NCBI GenBank assembly: GCA_018057825.1
Contig: JAGPCY010000008.1
Coordinates: forward strand, 62,001 to 126,000
Origin: Kofleriaceae bacterium
GTDB lineage: Bacteria > Myxococcota_A > Polyangia > Haliangiales > Haliangiaceae
DNA: 64,000 nucleotides
Direction: 5' to 3'
Part shown: piece after piece, positions 47,960 through 59,433 of the stretch
Position numbering within the stretch: the first letter of the stretch is position 1
Layout: every line of letters starts with the position of its first letter
Notes under the pieces: generated by a model
Database searches by the model: none
Told to the model about the DNA's origin: nothing
What the model saw: only the letters and a program-made list of their open reading frames with translations
Position numbers and translations under genes: made by a program

Positions 47960-48784
47960 TCAACTCCGGCGCCCCAGCGCTATCCCAGCCCGGCGCGCGG
48001 CGTGGGCGAAGGCGTCATCGAACCGCTCGAACCACGCGGTGGCGACCTGGTGGGACTCGGCCCCACGTCGCCAGGCCTGGGTGACCGCGGTGGGGGCGCC
48101 GATCACCGCCAGCTCGACCTTGCCCATGCGCCGGTGCTCGAACAGCCGGGCCATGGCCTCGGACACCGGCCGACTGGCCGGGTCGGCGAGCCCGGACACG
48201 TCGAGCAACAGGGTCGGGGCGCCGACCCGCACCACCAACAGCATGGCCCGGGCCAGGATACCGTCGAGGGCGGCGGCGGTCGGGGCGCCGACCAGGAGCA
48301 CCGCGGGGATCTCGGGGGTGACCAGGAGCACCGGGGTGCCGGCCTCGAGCTGCTCGGCCGCCTGCTCGGCGACCGCCCGCCGGCCGGCGCTGGCGTAGGC
48401 GTCGAGGGCCAGGACGCCCAGCCAGTCGAACAGCTCGGCCAGGGTGGTCGCGCTCTCGAGGTCGGCGTGCTCGAGCACCGCGTCGCGCAAGGCCGCCACC
48501 ACCGCGGCGATCTCGAACCCGGTCGCGCCGTCGGCCGCCCAGTTGGCGCCCGCGAACACCGCGGCCTTCTCGAGGTCGCGGGCCGCGCCCGCGCCCGGCG
48601 CCAGCCCGGCCGGGCCGTCCGCCGCGGCCACCACCAGCGACTCCAGGAGCCCGCGGATGATCGCGGCGTGGTGCCGGGCCGGTCGGGCCCCGGGCCCGCG
48701 CTTGCCGCTGCGCTCATAGCGGTGCGACCAGCTCGCCAGCACCGACTCGGCGGCGGCGGTCAAGGCCTGGGCCAGCGGGGACAC
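47960..48784 (-). CDS. RsbR-like STAS-domain regulator
   Basis: From the GTG at 48784 the protein has 274 residues; a GTG at 48820 would add 12 and neither has a strong ribosome binding site. The N-terminal half (LAQALTAAAESVLASWSHRY to about 130) is helical, like RsbRD N-terminal domains. The C-terminal part has the STAS pattern TPVLLVTPEIPAVLLVGAP, LLLDVSGLADPASRPVSEAM and VELAVIGAPTAVTQ. It would act as an anti-anti-sigma type switch. The usual phosphorylated Ser/Thr is not certain. It is divergent from the PP2C gene. Confidence 0.78.
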   Translation of the reverse strand: MSPLAQALTAAAESVLASWSHRYERSGKRGPGARPARHHAAIIRGLLESLVVAAADGPAGLAPGAGAARDLEKAAVFAGANWAADGATGFEIAAVVAALRDAVLEHADLESATTLAELFDWLGVLALDAYASAGRRAVAEQAAEQLEAGTPVLLVTPEIPAVLLVGAPTAAALDGILARAMLLVVRVGAPTLLLDVSGLADPASRPVSEAMARLFEHRRMGKVELAVIGAPTAVTQAWRRGAESHQVATAWFERFDDAFAHAARRAGIALGRRS

Positions 48785-48847
48785 CCCCCCAAGGTAGCGC
48801 TCCGGGTGGCCCACGGCCACGGCGGCGTGCTGCTATGATCGACGGAG

Positions 48848-49633
48848 ATGGTCGGTGGCTCTCCGCTTCTCCACTCGGTGGCTCGCACGGACGTCGGTCG
48901 ACGGCGCGCCGTCAACGAGGACGCGTTCTTTCGCGACGATCGGATGGGCTTCTACGTCGTGGCCGACGGGGTCGGCGGGCACAACAAGGGCGAGGTCGCG
49001 AGCCGCGAGTGCATCGACCAGCTCGAGATGTGGATCCGCGGCGCGGCCCGCAACCTCGAGCGGCTGATCGCGGCGGCGGCCGGCGGCGAGGACGACGCCG
49101 TGTGGGAGATCCGCCGCCTCCTCGAGAGCGGCGTGCAGTCGGCCTGCTACATGGTCTACGGGATGGCCGAGCTGTCGCCCGAGAAGCGCGGCATGTCGAC
49201 CACCTGCTCGGCGCTCCTGATCGGCGGCGGCCTGGCCTTCGCCGCCCACGTCGGCGACAGCCGGGTCTACCGGATCCGCGGTCCGGTGGCGATGCAGATC
49301 ACCGAGGACCACACCCTCATCAACTACAAGCTCAAGCACGGCCTGATCACGCCCGAGGAGGCCGAGCGCTCGACGGCCAAGAACGTCATCACGCGCGCGG
49401 TCGGCCACAAGGACTACGTCCAGGTCGACACCGCCGACGTCGACGTCGCGCCCGGCGACCGCTTCATGATCTGCTCCGACGGGCTCCACGGCTACCTGCG
49501 CAGCGATCACGAGGTGGTCGAGTTGATCGCCGACGACGCCCTCGAGGCCTGCGCCGACGCCGCCGTCGACCTGGCCAATCAGCGCGGCGGCAAGGACAAC
49601 ATCACGGTCGTGGTGGTCGAGGTCCCGCGGTGA
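48848..49633 (+). CDS. PP2C-family Ser/Thr protein phosphatase (short form)
   Basis: A 261-residue, single-domain PP2C. Motifs: DVGRRRAVNEDAFF, VVADGVGGHNKGEVASRE, STTCSALLIGG, AHVGDSRVYRIRG, ICSDGLHGYL and GGKDNITVVVVEV. It lacks the long tail of the PP2C at 22338. ATG 48848 is immediately preceded by GGAG; a GTG at 48878 is an alternative. Position beside the kinase and STAS genes suggests it dephosphorylates one of them. Confidence 0.92.
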   Translation: MVGGSPLLHSVARTDVGRRRAVNEDAFFRDDRMGFYVVADGVGGHNKGEVASRECIDQLEMWIRGAARNLERLIAAAAGGEDDAVWEIRRLLESGVQSACYMVYGMAELSPEKRGMSTTCSALLIGGGLAFAAHVGDSRVYRIRGPVAMQITEDHTLINYKLKHGLITPEEAERSTAKNVITRAVGHKDYVQVDTADVDVAPGDRFMICSDGLHGYLRSDHEVVELIADDALEACADAAVDLANQRGGKDNITVVVVEVPR

Positions 49634-49749
49634 CGGTCGCGACCCCGCGCCGGTCGGACCAGGCCGGGCGAACGGCGGGAATGTCGGTGGGGCTCGGCGG
49701 GTTGGTTTCGTGAAACTTGCGGCGCCGTCAGGCGTCCCTACTCGAGCGA

Positions 49750-51663
49750 ATGGCCGCCCCTGTGTCCCCCCCTGTCCCGGTCTTGCGTCGCTGGCGTTGG
49801 CCGGCCTTGGCGGTGGCGGCGGCGGTGGCCCTGTTGATCTGGCTGTGGCCTGAGGGGCGGGACGCCGACCCCCGACCGTCGGCGCGCCCGGCCGCCGCCA
49901 AGATCAAGCCGCGGCGGGTGATCTCCTTCGGGCCCGACGGCTGGAAGGTCGGCGCGCCGCGCCTGGGGCCGATCGCGGTCGCGCCGCCGCAGGACGGGTT
50001 GGTCCGGGTCACCGGCACGGTCCTCGACCAGCTCTCGCGCAAGCCGGTGCCCGACGTCGAGGTGGTGTTCGCCGACGGCACCACCGAGTCGAGCGTGGTG
50101 TCCGACCTGGCCGGGCGCTACAGCATCGACCTGCTCCCCGGGCGCTACCGCCCGTTCGCCCGCGGCGACGGCGTGATCTCGGCGGCCCCGCCGGTGCGCG
50201 AGCGCCTGCCGGCCCGGCCGCGCCCCGAGCAGGTCGCGGTCGCGCGCCTCGATCTCGCGGCCGCCCTCGATCTGTCGGCCTCGACCGACGGCGTCGACCT
50301 CGAGGTCATGCAGGCCGGCAAGATCGTCGGCCGCGTGCTCGATCGCGATGGCCGGCCGATCGCCGGCGCGGTGGTGCGGGCGTTCCCGACCGACGACTAC
50401 GCCGCGGCCCGGCCGGTGCTCGGCACCGACGTGGCCGAGACCGACGCCGCCGGCGGCTTCACCCTCGAGGTCGCCGCGACGATGCAGCGGCTCGAGGCCT
50501 TCCACGATCGCTACGGCGGCGTGGCCGAGTTCAAGATCGTCCCGGTCGAGGCCGGCCAGACCGCGACCGCCGAGCTGACCCTGGTCGCCGGGTGCGTGAT
50601 CGCCGGGCGCATCGTGCGGGTCGACGGTCAGCCGCCTGGCGAGGGCGCGCTCGAGCGCGGGATGAGCGACAGCGACATCCACGCCACCTACTTCCCCGAC
50701 GGCGAGTTCAACGCCGATGGCACCTTCGTGTGGACGACCAGCGAGGAGATCACGTTGTTCCTGCGGGCCTGGCCGTGGAAGTCGCCGCCGTCGCCGGCCC
50801 GGCGCTTCGACTGCAAGGACGGCGCGCGCTTCACCGACGTGGTGTTCGAGATCCCGCGCGCCGAGCCCGACCTGGCCGGCCGGGTGGTCGACGCCAGCGG
50901 CCGCCCGGTGCCGTTCGCCTTCGTCGACGTGAACGGCGAGTCCGACGGCACGATGAACCAGCAGGAGCGCGCCGACGCCGACGGTAACTGGGCGGTCTAC
51001 GCCCTGCCCCATGGCGCCTACCGGGTGTCGGCGACCGCCGAAGGGCTGGGCGCGGTGGTGACCCGGGTCGCGGCGCCGCGGCGCGACGTCGAGCTGCGGA
51101 TGTCGGGCGCCGGCGCCCTGGCCGGCGAGGTCGCGGGCATCACCGACGGGTCGTTCACGCTGACGGCCAACGTCTGCGTGGTCAACGGCGACCTGGTGGC
51201 GATCGAGCTGCGCCGGGTGGTCGAGGTGCGCGGCGGGCGCTTCCGCCTCGACGGCGTGCCGGCCTGCGAGATGGTCTTCACCGCGACCCGCGGCGCGACC
51301 ACCCTGCGCGCCCAGGCGGTGGTCCCGGCCGGCGGGGTCGGCACCCTCGAGCTCGACTTCCCCGACGACGCGCCGGTCCTGGTCCGCGGCACGGTCCGCG
51401 GCCCGGATGGCCGCCCGGTCGCCGAGGCGATGGTCCTGGCCGTCGGCCAGCGCCCCGAGCCGACGACCACGATGACCGACGCCGACGGCCGGTTCAGCCT
51501 CGAGGCCCGGGCCGGCGACACGATCACGGTCAGCGCCCAGAGCGGCTACACCTCGCACCCCCTCGACAACCACGGCCCGTCGACGGTCGAGCTGACCTTG
51601 ACCCTGACCACCGAGCCGGACCTGGATCACGAGCTGCTCCACGGCGACGGCGACGGCGAGTAG
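49750..51663 (+). CDS. Membrane-anchored protein with carboxypeptidase-regulatory-like repeats
   Basis: ATG 49750 gives MAAPVSPPVPVLRRWRWPAL and one membrane helix (residues 18-33), so 637 residues face the periplasm. A TTG at 49717 would add 11. At least four beta-sandwich repeats of the CarboxypepD_reg type are visible: VTGTVLDQLSRKPVPDVEVV, VGRVLDRDGRPIAGAVVRAF, LAGRVVDASGRPVPFAFVDV and VRGTVRGPDGRPVAEAMVLA, each followed by a D-A-x-G-x-F/W/Y strand. Such domains bind or present other proteins or glycans. No catalytic domain is seen. Confidence 0.85.
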   Translation: MAAPVSPPVPVLRRWRWPALAVAAAVALLIWLWPEGRDADPRPSARPAAAKIKPRRVISFGPDGWKVGAPRLGPIAVAPPQDGLVRVTGTVLDQLSRKPVPDVEVVFADGTTESSVVSDLAGRYSIDLLPGRYRPFARGDGVISAAPPVRERLPARPRPEQVAVARLDLAAALDLSASTDGVDLEVMQAGKIVGRVLDRDGRPIAGAVVRAFPTDDYAAARPVLGTDVAETDAAGGFTLEVAATMQRLEAFHDRYGGVAEFKIVPVEAGQTATAELTLVAGCVIAGRIVRVDGQPPGEGALERGMSDSDIHATYFPDGEFNADGTFVWTTSEEITLFLRAWPWKSPPSPARRFDCKDGARFTDVVFEIPRAEPDLAGRVVDASGRPVPFAFVDVNGESDGTMNQQERADADGNWAVYALPHGAYRVSATAEGLGAVVTRVAAPRRDVELRMSGAGALAGEVAGITDGSFTLTANVCVVNGDLVAIELRRVVEVRGGRFRLDGVPACEMVFTATRGATTLRAQAVVPAGGVGTLELDFPDDAPVLVRGTVRGPDGRPVAEAMVLAVGQRPEPTTTMTDADGRFSLEARAGDTITVSAQSGYTSHPLDNHGPSTVELTLTLTTEPDLDHELLHGDGDGE

Positions 51664-51803
51664 CGGCGAACCGATCGGCGGGTTGGCCCGTAACCCGAGC
51701 GCGGCCGACGCGTAGTAACCCGCGAGCCCCCGGACGCGTCAGGGTAGTGTGCCGATCCCCGGCGCGCGCCCGCCTGCTACGCTCACCGCTCGAGGAGTCT
51801 GCC

Positions 51804-52532
<729 letters not shown>

Positions 52533-52633
52533 GCCGCGCGCGCCGCGCTGCCCCTCCGTTGACACCACCGGCCGGTCGAGGCGGCGGACCGCGCGCCTCG
52601 CGCCGCCGCCGGTGACCGTGCCAGCATGGCTCC

Positions 52634-53512
52634 ATGTCCGACTCGCCGGTCGCGCCGCCCGCGGCCAAGGATCCGTCGATGGCGACCCAAACTCCGACGG
52701 CGCCGCTGCCCCGGCGCCTCTTGTCCACGCTCGGCAAGCGGTGGCGCGGCTGGCTGCGCGCGATCCACCGCGACATCGGCTACCTCGCGGTCGGCCTGAC
52801 CTTGATCTACGCGATCAGCGGCCTGGCCATCAACCACATCGACGACTGGGACCCCAACTACAAGAGCTACGAGCGCGAGCGGATGATCGCGCCGATCGCC
52901 GCCGAGGTGCCCGACGACCTCGCGCTGGCCACCGCCCGCGCCGCCCTCGGGGTCGGCGCGCCGCGCTCGACCTACCGCGCCGGCGACGAGCTCCACCTCG
53001 AGTACGACTATCGCAAGTTCGTGATCTACGGCGACAGCGGCCGGGTGATCGAGCAGGGACGTCGACCGCGGTTCTTGCTGCGCGTCGCCAATTGGCTGCA
53101 CTACAACCGCGGCAAGCGGGCGTGGACGTACATCGCCGACGCCTACGCGGTGATGCTCCTGTACCTGGCGATCTCGGGGCTGTTCATGATCAAGGGTCGG
53201 TACGGGCTGCGCTGGCGCGGGCTGGCCGGGCTGACCCTCGGCGTCGCGGTCCCGGTGGCCTACGTCGGCTGGTCGGGCGGCCCCGACGCCGCCAACCGCG
53301 CGGCCCAGGCCCGCGACGCGGCGAGCGCGCCTGAGGCCCCACCGCCCGACGACGATGACGACGAGTTCGCGCGTCCGGCGCCGCGGCGGGCGCCGCCGCT
53401 CGACGCGGGCCCGGCGGGCGCGCCCAGCCCGACCGTCGCTGCGCCGGCCGCGGAGGACGACGCCGGCGGCGGCGGCGGCGAGCTCGGCGGCAACCCGCTG
53501 GCGCCGCGATGA
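52634..53512 (+). CDS. PepSY-associated transmembrane protein
   Basis: A 292-residue protein. After a Pro-rich start, R-A-I-H-R-D-I-G-Y-L and the helix AVGLTLIYAISGLAINHIDD begin a PepSY-TM region. A periplasmic part (about 75-140), a second pair of helices (WLHYNRGKRAWTYIADAYAV, LLYLAISGLFMIKG) and a third helix follow. The conserved His residues near the helices could bind haem. The last 70 residues are Asp/Pro/Gly-rich and disordered. Co-occurrence with the MsrP-fold gene suggests a membrane electron donor to it. Confidence 0.82.
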   Translation: MSDSPVAPPAAKDPSMATQTPTAPLPRRLLSTLGKRWRGWLRAIHRDIGYLAVGLTLIYAISGLAINHIDDWDPNYKSYERERMIAPIAAEVPDDLALATARAALGVGAPRSTYRAGDELHLEYDYRKFVIYGDSGRVIEQGRRPRFLLRVANWLHYNRGKRAWTYIADAYAVMLLYLAISGLFMIKGRYGLRWRGLAGLTLGVAVPVAYVGWSGGPDAANRAAQARDAASAPEAPPPDDDDDEFARPAPRRAPPLDAGPAGAPSPTVAAPAAEDDAGGGGGELGGNPLAPR

Positions 53513-53519
53513 CCCGACG

Positions 53520-54626
53520 ATGAGCGTCGCCCTGCCCGCGAGGATCGCGCAGGCCGCGGCCGACGCCGCCGGCCCGACGCTCTTGTACGACCTGGCGGCG
53601 ATCGCCGCCCGCCTCGACGCGATCGTCGCCGCCGCGCAGCGCTCAGACGTCGGTGTGCTGGCGGCCGCCAAGGCCCTCCCGGTGCCCGCGGTGGCAGCCC
53701 TGGCGGTGGCGCGTGGCCTCGGGCTCGACCTGGCTGGCCCCGAGGAGGATCGGCTGGCCGAGCTGCCGGTGCGCGCGCTGTCGGTGACCTATCCGGGGGG
53801 CGCGAGTGCAACCCGGCTGGCGGCCCTGTGCCGCCCGGGGCGCCGCGTGATCGTGAGCTGCGAGACCGCGGCCCAGGTCGCGGCGGCGGCCGCGGTGCCC
53901 GGCGTCGAGCTCGCGCTCCGGCTGTCGACCAGCGCCCTCGGGCTGGCGGCCCCCGGAGGCCTGCGCACCGCCGACGGTCACGTCAGCCGCTTCGGGGTCG
54001 ACCTCGACGAGCTGCCGGGCCTGGTGCGCGAGCGCGTCCACGCGCTCCACCTGCACGGCGGCCCACTGGCGACGGCGCCCGCGACCCTGGCGGCCCGCGC
54101 GGCGGCGGCGGTGGCGGCGGCCGAGGCCGCCGGCCTGCCCCTGACGCGCCTCGATCTCGGCGGCTCGCTCCACGGCTTCGCGCTCGCCGCGCCGATCGCC
54201 GGCCAGGCCACCCTGGCCGACGCGCTGCGCGCGGTCCGCGCCGCGGTCCCGGCGAGCCTCGAGCTGGCGATCGAGCCGGGCCGCCTGATCACCGAGGGCG
54301 CGGGCTACGCGACCGGCGAGGTGCTGGTGGCGCGCACCGTCGACGGCCAGCCGGTGCGGGTGCTGTCGCTGTCGCGGCTCTGCCACCTGCGGTGGTCGAC
54401 CCCGCGGCTGTGTGGTCCACCGGCGCGGCCGGGCGCCGGCCTCCGGGTCGTGCTGGTCGGAGCGACCTGCTGCGAGGACGACGTGGTCGGCGACGCGCTC
54501 GTGCCCGACCTGACCGCGCTGGCCGAGGGCCAGCGGCTGGTGCTGGCCGGGGTCAGCGGCTACGCCGCGGCGTGGAACCGCGGCTTCGCGGGCGTCCCGG
54601 CGGCGGCGGTGCTCGCGGTCGGGTGA
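53520..54626 (+). CDS. Type III PLP-dependent decarboxylase (DapDC/ODC fold)
   Basis: A 368-residue protein starting MSVALPARIAQAAA at ATG 53520, seven bases after the PepSY gene's stop. PLP Lys51 lies in GVLAAAKALPVPAV. HALHLHGGPL corresponds to the H-x-H-x-G-S segment, LDLGGSLHGF to the Gly-rich phosphate loop, and LAIEPGRLI to the E-P-G-R motif. GATCCEDDVV carries the catalytic Cys of the partner subunit. All fit the ornithine/diaminopimelate/arginine decarboxylase 2 family, and the length is near that of carboxynorspermidine or DAP decarboxylase. The substrate cannot be told. Confidence 0.87.
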   Translation: MSVALPARIAQAAADAAGPTLLYDLAAIAARLDAIVAAAQRSDVGVLAAAKALPVPAVAALAVARGLGLDLAGPEEDRLAELPVRALSVTYPGGASATRLAALCRPGRRVIVSCETAAQVAAAAAVPGVELALRLSTSALGLAAPGGLRTADGHVSRFGVDLDELPGLVRERVHALHLHGGPLATAPATLAARAAAAVAAAEAAGLPLTRLDLGGSLHGFALAAPIAGQATLADALRAVRAAVPASLELAIEPGRLITEGAGYATGEVLVARTVDGQPVRVLSLSRLCHLRWSTPRLCGPPARPGAGLRVVLVGATCCEDDVVGDALVPDLTALAEGQRLVLAGVSGYAAAWNRGFAGVPAAAVLAVG

Positions 54627-54650
54627 GCCCCGGCGTCCGCGACCGAACGA

Positions 54651-54680
54651 TTTACAACGTAAAGTTTACAGCGTACAAAC
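54651..54680 (+). promoter_or_regulatory. AT-rich TetR operator: two TTTACARCGTA repeats
   Basis: TTTACAACGTA (54651-54661) and TTTACAGCGTA (54665-54675) are direct repeats 14 bases apart. The first is also the palindrome TTTACAACGTAAA. The block ends six bases before the TetR GTG and is the most AT-rich piece in the region. A dimer bound here would block expression of the TetR gene and the coupled oxidoreductase. Confidence 0.6.
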
Positions 54681-54685
54681 CTCGC

Positions 54686-55311
54686 GTGGCCCGGTCCGCC
54701 CTGCGCCCCGCTGAGGTCGACGCCTTCCGCCGCCGCCTGGCCGCGGCCGCGACCCGGCTGTTCGCCCGCCATGGCTACGCCGCGGTGACCATGCGCGCGG
54801 TCGCCGCCGAGCTGGGGGTCAGCGCCATGACGCCGTACCGCTACGTCGCCGGCAAGGCCGAGCTGGTGGCCCTGGTCCGGGCGGCGGCCTTCACCCGGTT
54901 CGCCGCCGCCCTGGCGGTCGCCGAGCCCGACGCCAGCGGCGCGCCCCTGCCGCGCCTGCGCCAGCTCAAGGCCGCGTATCTCCGGTTCGCGCTCGCCCAC
55001 CCCGACGACTACCGGGTGATGTTCGAGCTGCGCGCGCCCGACGACGACACCCGGTGGCCCGAGCTCGAGCGAGCCTCGGCCGCCGCCTTCGCCCATCTCC
55101 TCGGCGCGGTCGACGCGGCGATCGCCGCCGGCGAGCTGGCCGGCGAGCCGCGCAGCCTGGCCCAGCTCCTTTGGGCCTCGACCCACGGCCTGGTCGCGCT
55201 CCACCTGGCCGGCAAGCTGTCGGGCCGCGCCTTCGCCCGCCTGGCCGCGATCGATCACGAGCTCGCCGGGTTTCGCCCCGCGGGCTCGCCCACCCCTCGT
55301 CGGAGACGCTC

Positions 55312-55315
<4 letters not shown>
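54686..55315 (+). CDS. TetR-family transcriptional repressor
   Basis: A 209-residue protein from GTG 54686 (VARSALRPAEVDAF). The N-terminal HTH has ATRLFARHGYAAVTMRAVAA and ELGVSAMTPYRYVAGKAELV, the TetR signature with Y-R-Y in the recognition helix. The ligand domain resembles the WHG type (HPDDYRVMFEL). Its TGA overlaps the ATG of the FAD enzyme gene, so the two are co-translated. The operator just upstream supports autorepression relieved by a small ligand, perhaps a carotenoid or retinoid. Confidence 0.93.
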
Positions 55316-56931
<1,616 letters not shown>

Positions 56932-56952
56932 CGGGTCGGCCGGCGCCGACCG

Positions 56953-58392
56953 TCAGGCCGGCACCCACGAGCCGTGGAAGGTGATCGGCACGGCGTGATC
57001 GAACCAGGCCCGGGCCACCGGGCCGTCCTCGAGGCGCGCGGCGTCGAGGACCGCCAGGTGCGAGGCATCGGCGCGGCCGTCGTAGACCAGGGCCAGGAGC
57101 CAGCCGGCGTCGGGGCCGGCGCGCTCGGCGTCGGGCACGAACACCGCCTCCGACACCGCCTCGTGGGCGGCGAAGGTGAAGCGGCGGAGTTGGCCGCCCT
57201 CGGCGTAGGCGACGAGCGCCCGCAGGCTGTCGGCGACCAGCCAGGTCCGAGCCTGGGCGACCCCGGTCTGCGCCGGGTGAACGCGCGGGAACTCGACCGC
57301 GTCGTCGAGGAGCTGGTCCGAGCGCAGCGTGCGCCCGGCGACGTCGACCGTGGCCCGATGCAGACGGCCGTCGTCGAGCCCGCCCCGAGCGACGCCGTCG
57401 CCTAGCGACGTGAAGCTCGCGAAGTCGGGGTAGCGGACGTAGTCGATCACCAGCTCGCCGCCGCGCTCGAAGGCGTTGGCGAAGTGCCACTGGTAGAACG
57501 CATCCACGGTGAACCGGGTCACCCGCGTGGGCTCGGCGATCGGCATGACGATCACTTCGGTGCCGAGTTCGGGCCGCCAGCGGAAGAGCTGATCGAAGCG
57601 CCCGAGGCCGAGCAACATGCGCGGCACCACCACCGCGGCCGGTGACAGGAACCAGCACAGGTGGCGCTCGGTGGCGATGAAGTCGTGCAGCATCGGCGCG
57701 AAGCCGAGCTCGACCTCGCCGAGGCGACGGACCGGGCCGACCTCGGGCAGCGCGTAGGCCACCAGGCGGGTCCGCCGCCCGTACTCGACGCCGAAGTTGT
57801 AGCTGGTGCGATGGGCCGCGACCTCGTGAGGGTGGGCCGACAGCGCCGCGCCGATCACGCCACCGAGATCGGTCTCGCCGACGGTCTCGAGATCGTCGGC
57901 GGTCACGCGCAGCTCGGTCGGGCGCGCCGCCTCCATCAAGGCCAGGAGCCGGCCCTGCCACGGCACGACGTTGGTGTTGGCGGTGTTCTTGACCCGACCG
58001 CGCACGGCGTTGGCGAAGCGGCGCGGCCACCCGAGCCCGGTGCCGTAGAGCACCCGCCCGGCGGCGGCCTCGGCGGCCAGACCGGCCGAGGCGACCAGGC
58101 GACAGGCCCCGGCGGCGCCGCGCTCGTCGAGCCGGACCGCGGTGATCAGGCCATCGCCCTCGAAGCTGTGGGCGTAGCGCTGCCCGAACTGGCCGAACTG
58201 ACCGGGGCCGTTGCGGACCAGGGTGCCGCGCAGCCCCGACGGCAGGGCGCCCTCGACCCGCAGCGGCACAAAGCCGTGCGCGCGGGCGATCGACCGGGTG
58301 AACAGCCGGGTCGCCAGCTCGGCCCGGGTCGGCGTGGCGATGACCGCGGGCGGCGCGGCGGCGGCGGACGGCGAGGCGACCGGCGAGAGCAT
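56953..58392 (-). CDS. Carotenoid oxygenase (RPE65/CCD family)
   Basis: A 479-residue non-haem iron dioxygenase. The four iron-binding His are His187 (SAHPHEVA), His236 (APMLHDFIATERH), His303 (FYQWHFANAFE) and His473 (ITFHGSWVPA), each in its family-typical context. The start has LVRNGPGQFGQFGQRYAHSF EGDGL in two short blocks, as in the family. It cleaves a conjugated double bond of carotenoids or related polyenes to aldehydes. It lies tail-to-tail with the RetSat/CrtI-like gene. Confidence 0.95.
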   Translation of the reverse strand: MLSPVASPSAAAAPPAVIATPTRAELATRLFTRSIARAHGFVPLRVEGALPSGLRGTLVRNGPGQFGQFGQRYAHSFEGDGLITAVRLDERGAAGACRLVASAGLAAEAAAGRVLYGTGLGWPRRFANAVRGRVKNTANTNVVPWQGRLLALMEAARPTELRVTADDLETVGETDLGGVIGAALSAHPHEVAAHRTSYNFGVEYGRRTRLVAYALPEVGPVRRLGEVELGFAPMLHDFIATERHLCWFLSPAAVVVPRMLLGLGRFDQLFRWRPELGTEVIVMPIAEPTRVTRFTVDAFYQWHFANAFERGGELVIDYVRYPDFASFTSLGDGVARGGLDDGRLHRATVDVAGRTLRSDQLLDDAVEFPRVHPAQTGVAQARTWLVADSLRALVAYAEGGQLRRFTFAAHEAVSEAVFVPDAERAGPDAGWLLALVYDGRADASHLAVLDAARLEDGPVARAWFDHAVPITFHGSWVPA

Positions 58393-58489
58393 CCCTCAGT
58401 GCTACCCGAGTTGGGCCTGGCCCGCGAGCCTCCGTGATCCCGACCATCCTCCCGACGGGTGAGCCCGGCGCGCGCGGTACGATGCCGCG

Positions 58490-59350
58490 ATGCGCCGCTC
58501 CTGGCTCGCGATGGCCCTGGTCCTGACCGCGACCGCCTGTGGGGGATCCCCGGCGACCCCCGATGGCGCGCCCGGCGACGGCGCCCCGGACGACGGCGCC
58601 GCGACCGATGGCGTCCCGAGCGGCGACGGCCCCACGCCCCGACGCTTGCCGCCGCACAACGCCGGCCTCGACTACCAGCTCGGCGGCGCCTACCCGCCAC
58701 CCGCAGCGGCCGGGATCGTGGCCCGCGATCGGGAGGCCCTCCCCGCCCCCGGCCGCTACAACGTCTGCTACGTCAACGGCTTCCAGGCCCAGCCCGGCGA
58801 CGACGCGATGTGGGCGGCGATGGACCTGATCCTCGAGGACGCCAGCGGCCAGCCGGTGATCGATCCCGACTGGAACGAGGCCTTGCTCGACGTCCGCACC
58901 CCGACCAAGCGGGCGGCGATCGCGGCGATCGTCGGCGGCTGGATCGCCGGCTGCAAGCGGGCCGGGTTCGACGCGATCGAGATCGACAACCTCGACTCCT
59001 ACGCCCGGTCGCGTGGCCTCCTGACCGAGGACCACGCGGTCGCGATGATGCGGCTGTTCGCCGACGCCGCCCACGCCGAGGGCCTGCCGATCGGCCAGAA
59101 GAACGCCGCCGAGCTGGTCGGCCGCCGCGCCGAGCTCGGCACCGACTTCGTCGTCACCGAGGAGTGCAACCGCTACCGCGAGTGCGACGTCTACGTCGGC
59201 GCCTACGGCGACGACGTCCTGGTGATCGAGTATCGCCGCGCCGACTTCACCACCGGCTGCACGACCTGGGGCGCCCGCCTGTCGATCGCGCTCCGCGACC
59301 TCGACCTGGTGCCCGCTGGCCAACCCGGCTACGTCTACGACGGCTGCTGA
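58490..59350 (+). CDS. GH114-like endo-alpha-1,4-polygalactosaminidase lipoprotein
   Basis: A 286-residue protein with a lipoprotein signal (MRRSWLAMALVLTATAC, Cys17) and an Asp/Gly/Pro linker. The catalytic domain begins near 60 with LDYQLGGAYPPP. It has YNVCYVNGFQAQPGD, IIGGWIAGCKRAGFD-type sequence here as VGGWIAGCKRAGFD, and EIDNLDSYARSRGLL, whose Asp residues fit the GH114 active site. It would act on galactosaminogalactan-like polymers. As a lipoprotein it may work on the outer face of the membrane. Confidence 0.85.
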   Translation: MRRSWLAMALVLTATACGGSPATPDGAPGDGAPDDGAATDGVPSGDGPTPRRLPPHNAGLDYQLGGAYPPPAAAGIVARDREALPAPGRYNVCYVNGFQAQPGDDAMWAAMDLILEDASGQPVIDPDWNEALLDVRTPTKRAAIAAIVGGWIAGCKRAGFDAIEIDNLDSYARSRGLLTEDHAVAMMRLFADAAHAEGLPIGQKNAAELVGRRAELGTDFVVTEECNRYRECDVYVGAYGDDVLVIEYRRADFTTGCTTWGARLSIALRDLDLVPAGQPGYVYDGC

Positions 59351-59433
59351 CCGACCGCTGCCGACCGGTGACCGCCGACCAGTGACCGCGCGGCGCGCCT
59401 GGCGCCGCCGACGATCGCCGTCATGCTGAGGGG

